DNA of 64,000 bases, taken from assembly GCA_017654935.2 (NCBI GenBank), contig CM065698.1, positions 1,521,354 to 1,585,353 of the forward strand, read 5' to 3'. The position numbers and the translations under genes were made by a program. Shown one piece after another: positions 26,201-40,700 of the stretch; position 1 is the first letter of the stretch; every line of letters begins with the position of its first letter. The stretch comes from Phymorhynchus buccinoides. Taxonomy: Eukaryota; Mollusca; Gastropoda; Neogastropoda; Raphitomidae. Under the pieces are notes generated by a model, which had not been told where the DNA came from, made no database searches, and worked only from the letters and a program-made list of their open reading frames with translations.

Positions 26201-29200
26201 ACACACACTTGCACGAGTGTGTGTGCATTGTTTGGGTAGAACAATGTGTGCATTGTTTGGGTAGAACAATGTGTGCATTGTTTGGGTAGAACAATGTGTG
26301 CATTGTTTGGGTAGAACAATGTGTGCATTGTTTGGGTAGAACAATGTGCATTGTTTGGGTAGAACAATGTGTGCATTGTTTGGGTAGAACAATGTGTGCA
26401 TTGTTTGGGTAGAACAATGTTCTTTAACTTTTTCGCAACATGCTGCTAGAATACTAGCATCGCCCGAGTTTACCGTTGCCGACACGCTGCTTGTATTTTA
26501 GCAACAGGCAAAATGCCCCTGAGACTGACAGTGGAGTGGCTGCTTTCAACTTGTTCAGTTAAACACATATTAACCAATTGGTTTTCCAATGTTATGCCAT
26601 TTAAAGATACATTTAAACCACTATGCAAAAATAAAGTCACTGTGATCTCCAGATTTTTAAGAGAATGTATTGAAAAGGGCCCAAATCTGGCCTGAGGGAA
26701 TCCTGAAGGAATTTCTACTCCTTGACTGCAGTGTCCTGAGGGAATATGGAGCAGTGATAGGGGTTGTGTGGAAAGTGTTAATGTGTGTCAGTGATAGGGT
26801 TGTGTGGAAAGTGTTAATGTGTCTCCTGAGGGAATATGGAGCAGTGATAGGGTTGTGTGGAAAGTGTTAATGTGTGTCCTGAGGGAATATGGAGCAGTGA
26901 TAGGGTTGTGTGGAAAGTGTTAATGTGTGTCCTGAGGGAATATGGGAATATGGAGCAGTGATAGGGGTTGTGTGGAAAGTGTTAATGTGTGTCCTGAGGG
27001 AATATGGAGCAGTGATAGGGGTTGTGTGGAAAGTGTTAATGTGTCCCCGTGTGTCCTGAGGGAATATGGAGCAGTGATAGGGGTTGTGTGGAAAGTGTTA
27101 ATGTGTCCCCGTGTGTCCTGAGGGAATATGGAGCAGTGATAGGGGTTGTGTGGAAAGTGTTAATGTGTCCCCTAACCCTGTGTCCTGAGGGAATATGGAG
27201 CAGCAGATAGGGGGGGTGTGTGGAAAGTGTTAATGTGTCCCCTTTATGTGTGTCCTGAGGGAATATGGAGCAGCGATAGGGGTTGTGTGGAAAGTGTTAA
27301 TGTGTCCCCGTGTGTCCTGAGGGAATATGGAGCAGCGATAGGGGTTGTGTGGAAAGTGTTAAACATGGAGGAATGACAACACTTGCTGTGAAATATTGTT
27401 GAAGCAATGTTCAGCTGTTTTCATATTTTGAGTTAGTAGAATCACTAACTTCATCATCATCACAGTGATTATGACTGGAGAGGCATACATGTACTGACAG
27501 CCACAAATAGTTGATCATCATCACAGTGATTATGACTGTAGTCAGTACCAACAGCCACAAATAGTTGATCATCATCACAGCGATTATGACTGTAGTCAGT
27601 ACCAACAGCCACAAATAGTTGATCATCATCACAGTGATTATGACTGTAGTCAGTACCAACAGCCACAAATAGTTGATCATCATCACAGCGATTATGACTG
27701 TAGTCAGTACCAACAGCCACAAATAGTTGATCATCATCACAGTGATTATGACTGTAGTCAGTACCAACAGCCACAAATAGTTGATCATCATCACAGTGAT
27801 TATGACTGCAGTCAGTACCAACAGCCACAAATAGTTGATCATCATCACAGCGATTATGACTGTAGTCAGTACCAACAGCCACAAATAGTTGATCATCATC
27901 ACAGCGATTATGACTGTAGTCAGTACCAACAGCCACAAATAGTTGATCATCATCACAGCGATTATGACTGTAGTCAGTACCAACAGCCACAAATAGTTGA
28001 TCATCATCACAATGATTATGACTGGAGAGAGGCATACATGTAGTCAGTGCTGACAGCCACAAATAGTTGATCATCATCACAGTGATTATGACTGGAGAGA
28101 GGCATACATGTAGTCAGTGCTGACAGCCACAAATAGTTGATCATCATCACAGTGATTATGACTGGAGAGGCATACATGTAGTCAGTGCTGACAGCCACAA
28201 ATAGTTGATCATCATCACAATGATTATGACTGGAGAGGCATACATGTAGTCAGTGCTGACAGCCACAAATAGTTGATCATCATCACAATGATTATGACTG
28301 GAGAGAGGCATACATGTAGTCAGTGCTGACAGCCACAAATAGTTGATCATCATCACAATGATTATGACTGGAGAGGCATACATGTAGTCAGTGCTGACAG
28401 CCACAAATAGTTGATCATCATCACAATGATTATGACTGGAGAGGCATACATGTAGTCAGTACTAACAGCCACAAATACTCTAGTTCTTGACCCAGGCTTA
28501 GAATAGAAACTGATATATCTATTATAACCATACTGTGCCAACACTCAAAACAATTGCATGAGGTTAGGGCCATCAGCGCATCCTTGGCTCTGTCCAAGGG
28601 CGTTACGCTCACCAGTATTCTGGAAGCGTCTACATGGTGTTCCTACAGTACCTTCCTGAGCTTCTACCTCAGGGATGTCTCGACCAAGAGGTCCGACGAT
28701 ACGTTTGCCATTTTACGTATTGTGGTAGCCCAAACTTCCATCTCCATCTGATGTTTAGTCATGTTCTTGATAACCTGTTATTGGGTAAGTCATTGTCTTG
28801 ACCTATGGGGGAAAAGAGATTGGCATGTTTGGGCTGGCATTATATTTGCTTGGGGTTTGCTTGTACATGATGTAGGAGAGGCCTTGGACTGGTGTCACAA
28901 ATACCAGCGATCCCAAAATGTCAACTGCGCTGTATTTAACAATGTTATGTTTTATTGTGCAGGCCTATGGTCGTGACCTAGGAGAGGCCTTGGACTGGTG
29001 TCGCAAATACCAGCGATCCCAAAACGTCAAGGATCTGACTCAGGCCTGGGACCTCTACTACCATGTGTTCAGACGCATCTCCAAACAGCTGCCTCAGGTG
29101 AGTCTTTCTTTGTGCAAAGACCAAACTTTAACCCTCTTATATTCGGATTGTTTGAGACCAAACTTCTGCTAGATTTCGTATTCTTTTGGCAAATGTAGCC

Positions 29201-32200
29201 CAAAATGGGTTAGTGTGGTTTATGCTTCACCATTGCTAGAAATAAATGTCTACAGCCATAAAATTTTGCATGTGTGGTCATGAGGCTTTGTTTGCGGGTG
29301 TGAAGTGTGTTTTGTGTGTCTCAGAGTGAAGGGTCGTGTCATTGTCAACTAAATGTCACCAAATGTGTCATATTATGGTTAACATTGTAAAACAGCACAC
29401 TGACATGCAGTTTATTTATGCGCATGCACGTTAGTAGGGTGAGAATGAAAGCTGAAGCCTACCTGACCTAGTCTGTACTCTGTCCGTCGCTTCAGTTCAT
29501 ACTGCTAATCCAGTGAGTGACAGAAAATTGTCAACTGTCACCAATAAAACCTATTTGGATGTAGTTCAAACCACAACTGTACATTGTTTGTATACACTTC
29601 CACACACTGTAATACACTTTATAAAATACACACACACTCAACCAGAGCTGTACAGTGACAAGTCACAGTGTACCACAACTGTCGTTGTGTCATTGGTATC
29701 ACCCCATCATACAGGTGTGCATACCCCACCCCCACCCCCTACCCTCCACCCTACATACATTCTACTACTGTGTCATGGTAGTCACAAAAAACATTAATTC
29801 TTGCGATAACAGAGAACTAGCTGACAGAAGAGCAGTCATGTAGGCCAAAGACGGACTGTCACTGTCGCTTGATTCCCCAAATCATGTAGGCCTAGGCCTA
29901 TATGTATCGTCTGCTATGACCCACAGAAGTGGGTCAAGTGTGGACCTTTGTTTACTTGCTTGTGTGTTGCGCATCTGTTTGCTTTGTCTGCTGCTGTTTT
30001 GAAGAATGGGTGGGGTAAAACAAAAATAAATAATCGAGAGGGGCTGCAGTGTTTGGAAATGCAGTTGGTTCTCGAAATGCATGCTGTGCTGGCATGCCGT
30101 ACCTAGGCCGCCATTTTGTTTGACGCGATGCAAGCTGAGTGTTGACAACTTGAATTCGTTATTGCTAACGTTTTGCTCTACACCACCTCCTAAATCCACA
30201 TCTGACTCTTCTTCTAACTCTTCATGGTCATATTTTTCCATTTCTTCAATAATATTATCCTACTCATCTTCCGAAATGCCGAGAAATCCTTACAATCAAA
30301 CACAGCAGTGCTCGAGCAGACGACACATTTGGTCCCACGCTTTGCTACACTGACACGCATGCAGTTTTAGCTCTTCGTCTATGAATGGACACGAATTACT
30401 ATCCCATAATACTAGAAGCAGTTTCATTGGTCTGTCCCAAGGATGCTACCAGCTTTGTGGTCCATTCTACCCACTTTCACGGGGTCTGCATGTGACGGAA
30501 AACTACCAGGTTGAAGGTCACAGCGATTTACGCTGTGAAAACATTGGGGGTATTGGGGAATTCCCGTAGCGTTACGTTGTGAATGCGAGAGGGTTAAGAT
30601 GACGGCACGGCAACCATGTGCAAAAAACGACATTGCTGGGATAGGCCATCGCATCACTAAAACTGTATAAAGAACTTTGAGGGGGAAAAAACCTACACTA
30701 CCATTCAAAACCGAGTCTAAAAACCCCAATATAGGCCTGCTTTAGCTTGTTGACCTTTAAGAACATTTGTAAGGGCGCCTGCATATATCATGCGGAAACC
30801 CATGCACATGTGCCACCCGCAGTCCACAAGTAACGTCAAGCACAGTCAGCAATAAGGGGATACACATGTGCCACCCGCAGTCCACAAGTAGCGTAAAGCA
30901 CAGTCAGCAATAAGGGGATACACATGTGCCACCCACAGTCCACAAGTAACGTCAAGCACAGTCAGCAATAAGGGGATACACATGTGCCACCCGCAGTCCA
31001 CAAGTAACGTCAAGCACAGTCAGCAATAAGGGGATACACATGTGCCACCCGCAGTCCACAAGTAACGTCAAGCACAGTCAGCAATAAGGGGATACACATG
31101 TGCCACCCACAGTCCACAAGTAACGTCAAGCACAGTCAGCAATAAGGGGATGGGGCAAGCCGATGGGATTCCACACATGTGCCACCCACAGTCCACAAGT
31201 AACGTCAAGCACAGTCAGCAATAAGGGGATACACATGTGCCACCCGCAGTCCACAAGTAACGTAAAGCACAGTCAGCAATAAGGGGATACACATGTGCCA
31301 CCCGCAGTCCACAAGTAACGTCAAGCACAGTCAGCAATAAGGGGATGGGGCAAGCCGATGGGATTCCACACATGTGCCACCCGCAGTCCACAAGTAACGT
31401 AAAGCACAGTCAGCAATAAGGGGATACACATGTGCCACCCGCAGTCCACAAGTAACGTCAAGCACAGTCAGCAATAAGGGGATACACATGTGCCACCCGC
31501 AGTCCACAAGTAACGTCAAGCACAGTCAGCAATAAGGGGATACACATGTGCCACCCACAGTCCACAAGTAACGTCAAGCACAGTCAGCAATAAGGGGATG
31601 GGGCAAGCCGATGGGATTCCACACATGTGCCACCCGCAGTCCACAAGTAACGTCAAGCACAGTCAGCAATAAGGGGATACACATGTGCCACCCACAGTCC
31701 ACAAGTAACGTCAAGCACAGTCAGCAATAAGGGGATACACATGTGCCACCCACAGTCCACAAGTAACGTCAAGCACAGTCAGCAATAAGGGGATGGGGCA
31801 AGCCGATGGGTTTCCGCACGTGTGCGCACACTCCTTTATATTTCTTACTTTCAGTTGGTTTCCGCACGTGTGCGCACACTCCTTTACTTACTTCCAGTTG
31901 TGTTTTGTTGTGCATTACGGATGAGTTTGTGTGCGTGTGTATGTAGACATTACGGATGAGTTTGTGTACAAAATGTGCGTGTGTATGTAGACATGGCCTT
32001 TCATTGTCATCAGGTTTGATTTGTAGTGATGATTGATGATGGTGATAAAGAGGCTTTCTGTTGGTGAACATGGCCTTTCGTTGTCATCAGGTTTGATTTG
32101 TAGTTATGATTGATGACGGTGATAAAGAGGCTTTATGTGTTGCAGCTCACATCCCTAGAGCTGCAGTACGTGTCGCCCAAGCTGATGGCCTGCAAAGATT

Positions 32201-32711
32201 TGGAGCTGGCTGTGCCCGGGACCTACGAACCAAACCAGCCTGTGATCTGCATAGAGAGGGTACAGGCTTCACTGCAAGTGATTACGTCCAAACAACGACC
32301 CAGGAAACTGTCCATCTTTGGTATGTTTCTCTGTCTGGGTGTGTGTGTGTATGTTGTATGTTGTAGGCAATGACGGCAAGGAGTGTGATGTAGCTGTGGG
32401 GTACAGTTAGCAGTGTTCTGTTGTATGTTGTAGGCAATGACGGCAAGGAGTGTGATGTAGCTGTGGGGTACAGTTAGCAGTGTTCTGTTGTATGTTGTAG
32501 GCAATGACGGCAAGGAGTGTGATGTAGCTGGGGGGTACAGTTAGCAGTGTTCTGTTGTATGTTGTAGGCAATGACGGCAAGGAGTACCAGTTCCTCCTCA
32601 AGGGCCATGAAGATCTGCGGCAGGACGAGCGAGTGATGCAGCTGTTTGGATTGGTTAACTCCTTGCTGAGGAACAACGCTGACACCTTCAGGAGAAACCT
32701 CACGTATGTCT

Positions 32712-32773
<62 letters not shown>

Positions 32774-32833
32774 GCTGTTTGGATTGGTTAACTCCTTGCT
32801 GAGGAACAACGCTGACACCTTCAGGAGAAACCT

Positions 32834-32869
<36 letters not shown>

Positions 32870-32944
32870 AGTGATGCAGCTGTTTGGATTGGTTAACTCC
32901 TTGCTGAGGAACAACGCTGACACCTTCAGGAGAAACCTCACGTA

Positions 32945-33016
<72 letters not shown>

Positions 33017-35354
33017 AGTGATGCAGCTGTTTGGATTGGTTAACTCCTTGCTGAGGAACAACGCTGACACCTTCAGGAGAAACCTCACGTATGTCTGTGT
33101 GTGTGTGTGTGTATATATGTGTGTGTGTGTGTGTGAGAGTGATGCAGTGATTTTTGTTTGCCTTTAATATTCTTGTTATCAATGTAAAGCGCACTGAGCT
33201 CATGTGAGAAAGAGCGCTATATAAATTCCCATTATTATTATTATTAGTGTAGTGTTAATGTATTATACCATTTTGTTTGGTATTCTTATTGTGGTATTGT
33301 GTAAGCTTTATTGAGCAGCTACCAACCATTCCCAATCTCTAAGGTTGTTGCAGTGTTCCAGCCATGAAGCCACATTTCTGAACATCAAGAACAAAGTATG
33401 AAATAATAAGGAACCAATATAATGCTATGAGGTTTTGTCTGTTTCACTTTTTGATCCGATATTGTCGGGTTTTATTGCTGCTTCTGTGCTATTTTGTGGA
33501 AGTATTTAAACGTGTTATTGTTGATTTCAGCATCACCCGATTCGCGGCCATTCCCCTATCCACCAATTCGGGTCTGATTGGCTGGGTGCCTCACTGCGAC
33601 ACCCTTCATCTCCTGATCAGAGATTACCGCGAGAGGAAGAAGATTCTGCTCAACATCGAGCATCGACTCATGCTCAGGGTCAGTTCAGGCGTTGGTGTGT
33701 CTGTTGTTATGCTTGTGAACACTGTGATACTTGCTGATCGGAGAATACAGAGAGAAGACGAAGATTCAAGCATCGACTCATGCTTAGGGTGAATCTAGTT
33801 GTCTATGTTCAGTTTGTATGTTTGTGAACACTGTTGATTGGTGTGTCAGTACACATATGTTCTTGTTGATCAGTGAACACTGTTGATTGGTGTGTCAGTA
33901 CACATAATGTTCTTGATGATCAGTGAACACTGTTGATTGGTGTGTCAGTACACATAATGTTCTTGTTGATCAGTGAACACTGTTGATTGGTGTGTCAGTA
34001 CACATAATGTTCTTGTTGATCAGTGAACACTGTTGATTGGTGTGTCAGTACACATAATGTTCTTGTTGATCAGTGAACACTGTTGATTGGTGTGTCAGTA
34101 CACATAATGTTCTTGTTGATCAGTGAACACTGTTGATTGGTGTGTCAGTACACATAATGTTCTTGTTGATCAGTGAACACTGTTGATTGGTGTGTCAGTA
34201 CACATAATGTTCTTGTTGATCAGTGATAACTGTTGATTGGTGTGTCAGTACACATAATGTTCTTGCAGTGAACACTGTTGATTGGTGTGTCAGTACAGAT
34301 AATGTTCCTGTTGATCAGAGAACACTGTTTTGGTGTGTCAGTACACATAATGTTCTTGGGGATCAGTGAACACTGTTGATTGGTGTGTCAGTACACATAT
34401 GTTCTTGATCAGTGAACACTGTTGATTGGTGTGTCAGTACACATAATGTTCTTGTGATCAGTGAACACTGTTGATTGGTGTGTCAGTACACATAATGTTC
34501 TTGTTGATCAGTGAACACTGTTGATTGGTGTGTCAGTACACATAATGTTCTTGTTGATCAGTGATAAGGACCTTGCTGAACACTGCAGAACAAGGGTTAC
34601 AGATTGTGCCTCAGAGGTTTCTTGTCTTTGGGTGGGGGTGGGAATGACGATTTATGACACCCAAATCTCTGATGACACTGATGCGTTTCTCTTTGACCGA
34701 TGATGTTCTAACACGAATCAAATCTAACAAATGAATGTGGCTACCATATGGTTACTGATTTTGAAGCAATGTTTTTTGTCTTTTTGTTTCCAGATGGCTC
34801 CAGACTACGACCACCTGACCCTGATGCAGAAGGTGGAGGTCTTCGAGCATGCCCTGGAGCACACCAACGGAGACGACCTGGCCAACATACTGTGGCACAA
34901 GAGTCCTGGGTCTGAGGTAGGAGTGGTAGTTAATACAGCACGCCCTGGAGCACACCAACGGAGACGACATGGCCAACATCCTGTGGCACAAGAATCCTGG
35001 GTCTGAGGTAGGAGTGGTAGTCAATACAGCACGCCCTGGAGCACACCAACGGAGACGACATGGCCAACATCCTGTGGCACAAGAATCCTGGGTCTGAGGT
35101 AGGAGTGGTAGTTAATGCAGCATGCCCTGGAGCACACCAACGGAGACGACCTGGCCAACATCCTGTGGCACAAGAATCCTGGGTCTGAGGTAGGAGTGGT
35201 AGTCAATACAGCACGCCCTGGAGCACACCAACGGAGACGACCTGGCCAACATCCTGTGGCACAAGAGTCCTGGGTCTGAGGTAGGAGTGGTAGTCAATGC
35301 ACACAATATGAAATACATGCACAAAGGCATGCATGCATGGTCTAATAAGCATGT

Positions 35355-35408
<54 letters not shown>

Positions 35409-37393
35409 CACACAACACCATATGACCCCATGCTATGCACGCACGCACAGAGGAGAGAAAACAAGAAGTTGAAAGAGATGATATGCTGATGAGGATTTTA
35501 AAAGAATGGTGAACAAAATAATGAACTTTGAATATTGAAAGTAGGTGTCACATAGTGAAAGACAGCTCACAACTGAATGCTATTGTTGCGCAATTATTTT
35601 GATGCTAATTATTGATGATGTTGATGTATGGTGATGATGATGATGAATGGTTCGGCCAACAAATCAACTTCTTTTTATTATTGATCAGTATTAACAGTTA
35701 TTCTGTATCATTGATAATGTTCTTGTCTGGTTTTTTCTTGCAGGAATGGTTTGACCGACGCACCAACTACACGCGATCCCTGGCTGTGATGTCCATGGTG
35801 GGATATGTGCTGGGATTGGGAGACAGGTGAGACAGAGAGAGGGAGAGACAGAGAGAAAGTGAGAGACTCAGAGAGAGACCGACAGACAGACAGAGAGAGA
35901 GAGGGACAGACAGTGAGAGAGAGACAGGGAGTGAGAGAGATATGAAGTGTGACATAAAGCAACAGTGACAGAGAAACAGAAGGAATGTGTATGAGTGCAG
36001 TATGTGTTTGTATCTTATCTATGTTTGTGTGTGTGTTGTTTAAAAATAATAAAAGCATGTATGTTGTGAATGTGTGAGTGAATATAATTGTGTATGTTTT
36101 TGTCATTTTATATGAATGAATGCGTTTCTTTTGTCGTAATTAAATGTCACCTTCCACACAGGATGCTGGTTTAACTTGGTGGTAGGTCATCCACACGTAT
36201 TACTGTTCACGACGATGTTATTGTGTATTATATGATAAACGTGTTGTATTAATTTCTTTTTGTGTCAGACACCCCTCCAACCTGATGTTGGATCGACTGA
36301 GCGGCAAGATCATCCACATCGACTTTGGGGACTGTTTTGAGGTGGCCATGACGCGAGACAAGTTCCCCGAGAAAATCCCCTTCCGGCTGACCAGAATGCT
36401 GATTCATGCCATGGAGGTCGGTGCAGTTCATCATTGGACAATTGAATTCTTTTATTGTTGGGTTAGCTTGAAATCTGCTGTAGTTTATGCCATACAGAAC
36501 TTTGCTTTTAGGGTACCATTTAAAGTGTGAGACTACATGACAGGGCTGTCCTGCGCGCTTCCTTCCACAGCGATGTCCTGGCATCAACCAGGCCTGAGAG
36601 ATACAGGCACCTGCAGTGTTGGTCATGAAATGTGAGACTACATGACAGGGCTGTCCTGTGCGCTTCCTTCCACAGCGATGTCCTGGCATCAACCAGGCCT
36701 GAGAGATACAGGCACCTGCAGTGTTGGTCATGAGATGTGAGACTACATGACAGGGCTGTCCTGTGTGCTTCCTTCCACAGCGATGTCCTGGCATCAACCA
36801 GGCCTGAGAGATACAGGCACCTGCAGTGTTGGTCATGAGATGTGAGACTACATGACAGGGCTGTCCTGTGCGCTTCCTTCCACAGCGATGTCCTGGCATC
36901 AACCAGGCCTGAGAGATACAGGCACCTGCAGTGTTGGTCATGAGATGTGAGACTACATGACAGGGCTGTCCTGTGCGCTTCCTTCCACAGCGATGTCCTG
37001 ACATCAACCAGGCCTGAGAGATACAGGCACCTGCAGTGTTGGTCATGAAATGTGAGCCACACTGTCTAGGTGAATCTACACAGGGATGAAACTGGTGTGT
37101 GGTTTCCCTTCTACTGTAGAGTCCACAGCTCACTGACTGGTTGAATCTACACAGGGATGAAACTGGTGTGTGGTTTAATAATAGTAATAACTACATTCTA
37201 CTGGTTTACATTCTACTGTACAGTCTACAGCTCACTGTCTGGATGAATCTACACAGGGGGTGAAACTGGTGTGGTTTGCATTCTACTGTAGAGTCCACAG
37301 CTCACTGACTGGTTGTGAGCAGGTCATAAGCTTTCTCACTGACGGGAATCGAATCCAGGATCAGTATGGTTTTTGATAGCAACGTCAACATGC

Positions 37394-37435
<42 letters not shown>

Positions 37436-37686
37436 ATTGCAGGCGACAGGCATTGACGGTAACTATCGCATGACGTGTGAGAAAATGATGATGGAGGTGC
37501 TCCGTCAGAACAAGGAGTCCTTGATGATGGTGATGATGATGATGATGGTGATGATGATAGCAGTGATGATGATGATGATGGTGATGATGATAGCAGTGAT
37601 GATGATGATGATGGTGATGATGATAGCAGTGATGATGATGATGATGGTGATGATGATAGCAGTGATGATGATGATGATGATATGAG

Positions 37687-37755
<69 letters not shown>

Positions 37756-37760
37756 GATGA

Positions 37761-37793
<33 letters not shown>

Positions 37794-40700
37794 AGCAGTG
37801 ATGATGATGATGATGATAATAGCAGTGATGATGATGATGTTGATGATGATGATGATGTTGATGAAGATGATGATGACGATGATGCTATTGCAGGCGACAG
37901 GCATTGATGGTAACTATCGCATGACGTGTGAGAAAGTGATGGAGGTGCTCCGTCAGAACAAGGAGTCCTTGATGATGATGGTGATGATGTTGATGATGAC
38001 AATGGTGATGATGGTGATGATGATGATGATAACAATGATGATGATGATGATGTTGATGATAACAATGACGATGATGATATTGCAGGCGACAGGCATTGAC
38101 GGTAACTATCGCATGACGTGTGAGAAAGTGATGGAGGTGCTCCGTCAGAACAAGGAGTCCTTGATGGCTGTTCTCGAGGCCTTTGTCTACGACCCCCTGC
38201 TGAACTGGAGGCTGGTGGAGGGTGTGTACATTTTTAACAATATTGTTGCTGCTAGTTTCTTCATGCAGTGGACATTACTGCCTTTCATTCTTTCCAGGCT
38301 CTAGCAGAAAGTCAAAAACTTCAAGCTTTTATTTTCAACCCAAATTCAAAAGTGAAACAAAAAGATAGAACTATAAGCTTGTTGCTGCTCCTTATAGTTA
38401 CATACTGTGACATTAAGTTGATAGTTGAATAAAACTTTGTTTAAATCTGAAGAAACGAAGAAGACTGATGGGTTCAGGAACATTCACAACAAATGGGGAG
38501 TCAAAATTTAAACCCAAAGGAAATTTTTTAGCAAAAACAAGAAACGTTTCGGGCTCTACCTGTTCTTTAGTAACTTAATATGAAATCAAATATGTTTAAA
38601 TCGGATAAAACCGTAGTTATGATTAATCACATGAATCTTGTACTTATAACGTTGAGTATAAACTGTCTTGTTCCTACTGCTTTTGTGCAGTTTCTGTGTT
38701 GTTATGGCTTTATTAGTGGGTAGAAAGTAAGGAAGGGACGAGAAATGAACAAAACGATTGATGAATTCTCCTCTGATTGCTGTGATTGCTGTAAAACGAT
38801 TGATGAATTCTCCTCTGATTGCTGTGATTGCTGTAAAACGATTGATGAATTCTCCTCTGATTGCTGTGATTGCTGTGTGCAGACAAGAAGAAGGAGAAAG
38901 GGAAACGCTCCGGATCTTACGGAGAGAGCCAGGAGGGAGGTCAGTGTGTGTGTCTGTGTGTGTCTGTGTACATGCGTGTGTTCTCATCCAAACTGTTAAA
39001 ACTGTTGTCTGAAGAACCTTTTGAACAAACTACACATTTCTGAACACGCCTTCTGCAGGCTGTTCCAATGTTCAGGATATAATGACATTACAGGCACTTC
39101 AGCCAGACAGTTAAATGCAGAATTGTCATAATGTAAAGGCTGTATTCATGTTTTCCTACAGAAAATAGGAATATCACCATGAAGATCCATTGCATTTTAC
39201 AAAAAGAAAATGATTTTTGATTTGGTATCTGGACGGCATACCATATTTTTCGGACTATAAGGCGCACCTTATAAGGCTCCCAGATTGTACACAGAATTCA
39301 GATGTTGTTGTATGTTCTTACTATTGTTGTGGCCTGTCTGTCGTTCCTGACGATGACGGCCAGATAGCAGAGGGGCCAGATAGCAGAGGGGCAGATAGCA
39401 GAGGGGCCAGATAGATAGGAGGGGCCAGAGGGGCCAGATAGCAGAGGGGCCAGATAGCAGAGGGGCCAGATAGCAGAGGGGCAGATAGCAGAGGGGCAGA
39501 TAGCAGAGGGGGCAGATAGCAGAGGGGCCAGATAGCAGAGGGGGCAGATAGCAGGGGGATAGCAGAGGGGGCAGATAGCAGAGGGGGCAGATAGCAGAGG
39601 GGCCAGATAGCAGAGGGGGCAGATAGCAGAGGGGCCAGATAGCAGAGGGGGCAGATAGCAGAGGGGGCAGATAGCAGAGGGGCAGATAGCAGAGGGGGCA
39701 GATAGCAGAGGGGGCAGATAGCAGAGGGGCCAGATAGCAGGGGGCCAGATAGCAGAGGGGCCAGATAGCAGATAGCAGAGGGGGCAGATAGAGGGGGCCA
39801 GATAGCAGAGGGGGCAGATAGGGGGGCAGATAGCAGAGGGGGCAGATAGCAGAGGGGCAGATAGGGGGGGCAGATAGCAGAGGGGGGCCAGATAGCAGAG
39901 GGGCCAGATAGCAGAGGGGCAGATAGCAGAGGGGGCAGATAGAGGGGGCAGATAGCAGAGGGGGCAGATAGCAGAGGGGCCAGATAGCAGAGGGGCCAGA
40001 TAGCAGAGGGGGCAGATAGCAGAGGGGCAGATAGCAGAGGGGGCAGATAGCAGAGGGGGCAGATAGCAGAGGGGGCAGATAGCAGAGGGGCAGATAGCAG
40101 AGGGGGCAGATAGAGGGGGCAGATAGCAGAGGGGGCAGATAGCAGAGGATAGGAGGGGCAGATAGCAGAGGGGGCAGATAGCAGAGGGGCCAGATAGAGG
40201 GGGCAGATAGCAGAGGGGGCAGATAGCAGAGGGGCCAGATAGCAGAGGGGCCAGATAGCAGAGGGGCAGATAGCAGATAGGGGGGGCAGATAGCAGAGGG
40301 GCAGATAGCAGAGGGGGCAGATAGCAGAGGGGGCAGATAGAGAGGGGCAGATAGCAGAGGGGGCAGATAGCAGAGGGGGGGCAGATAGCAGAGGGGGCAG
40401 AGGGGGGGCAGATAGCAGAGCCAGGGCAGATAGCAGAGGGGCCAGATAGCAGAGGGGCCAGATAGCAGAGGGGGCAGATAGCAGAGGGGGCAGATAGCAG
40501 AGGGGCAGATAGCAGAGGGGGCAGATAGAGAGGGGCAGATAGCAGAGGGGGCAGATAGCAGAGGGGCCAGATAGCAGAGGGGGCAGATAGCAGAGGGGCC
40601 AGATAGCAGAGGGGGCAGATAGCAGAGGGGCCAGATAGCAGAGGGGCCAGATAGCAGAGGGGCCAGATAGCAGAGGGGCCAGATAGCAGAGGGGGCAGAT

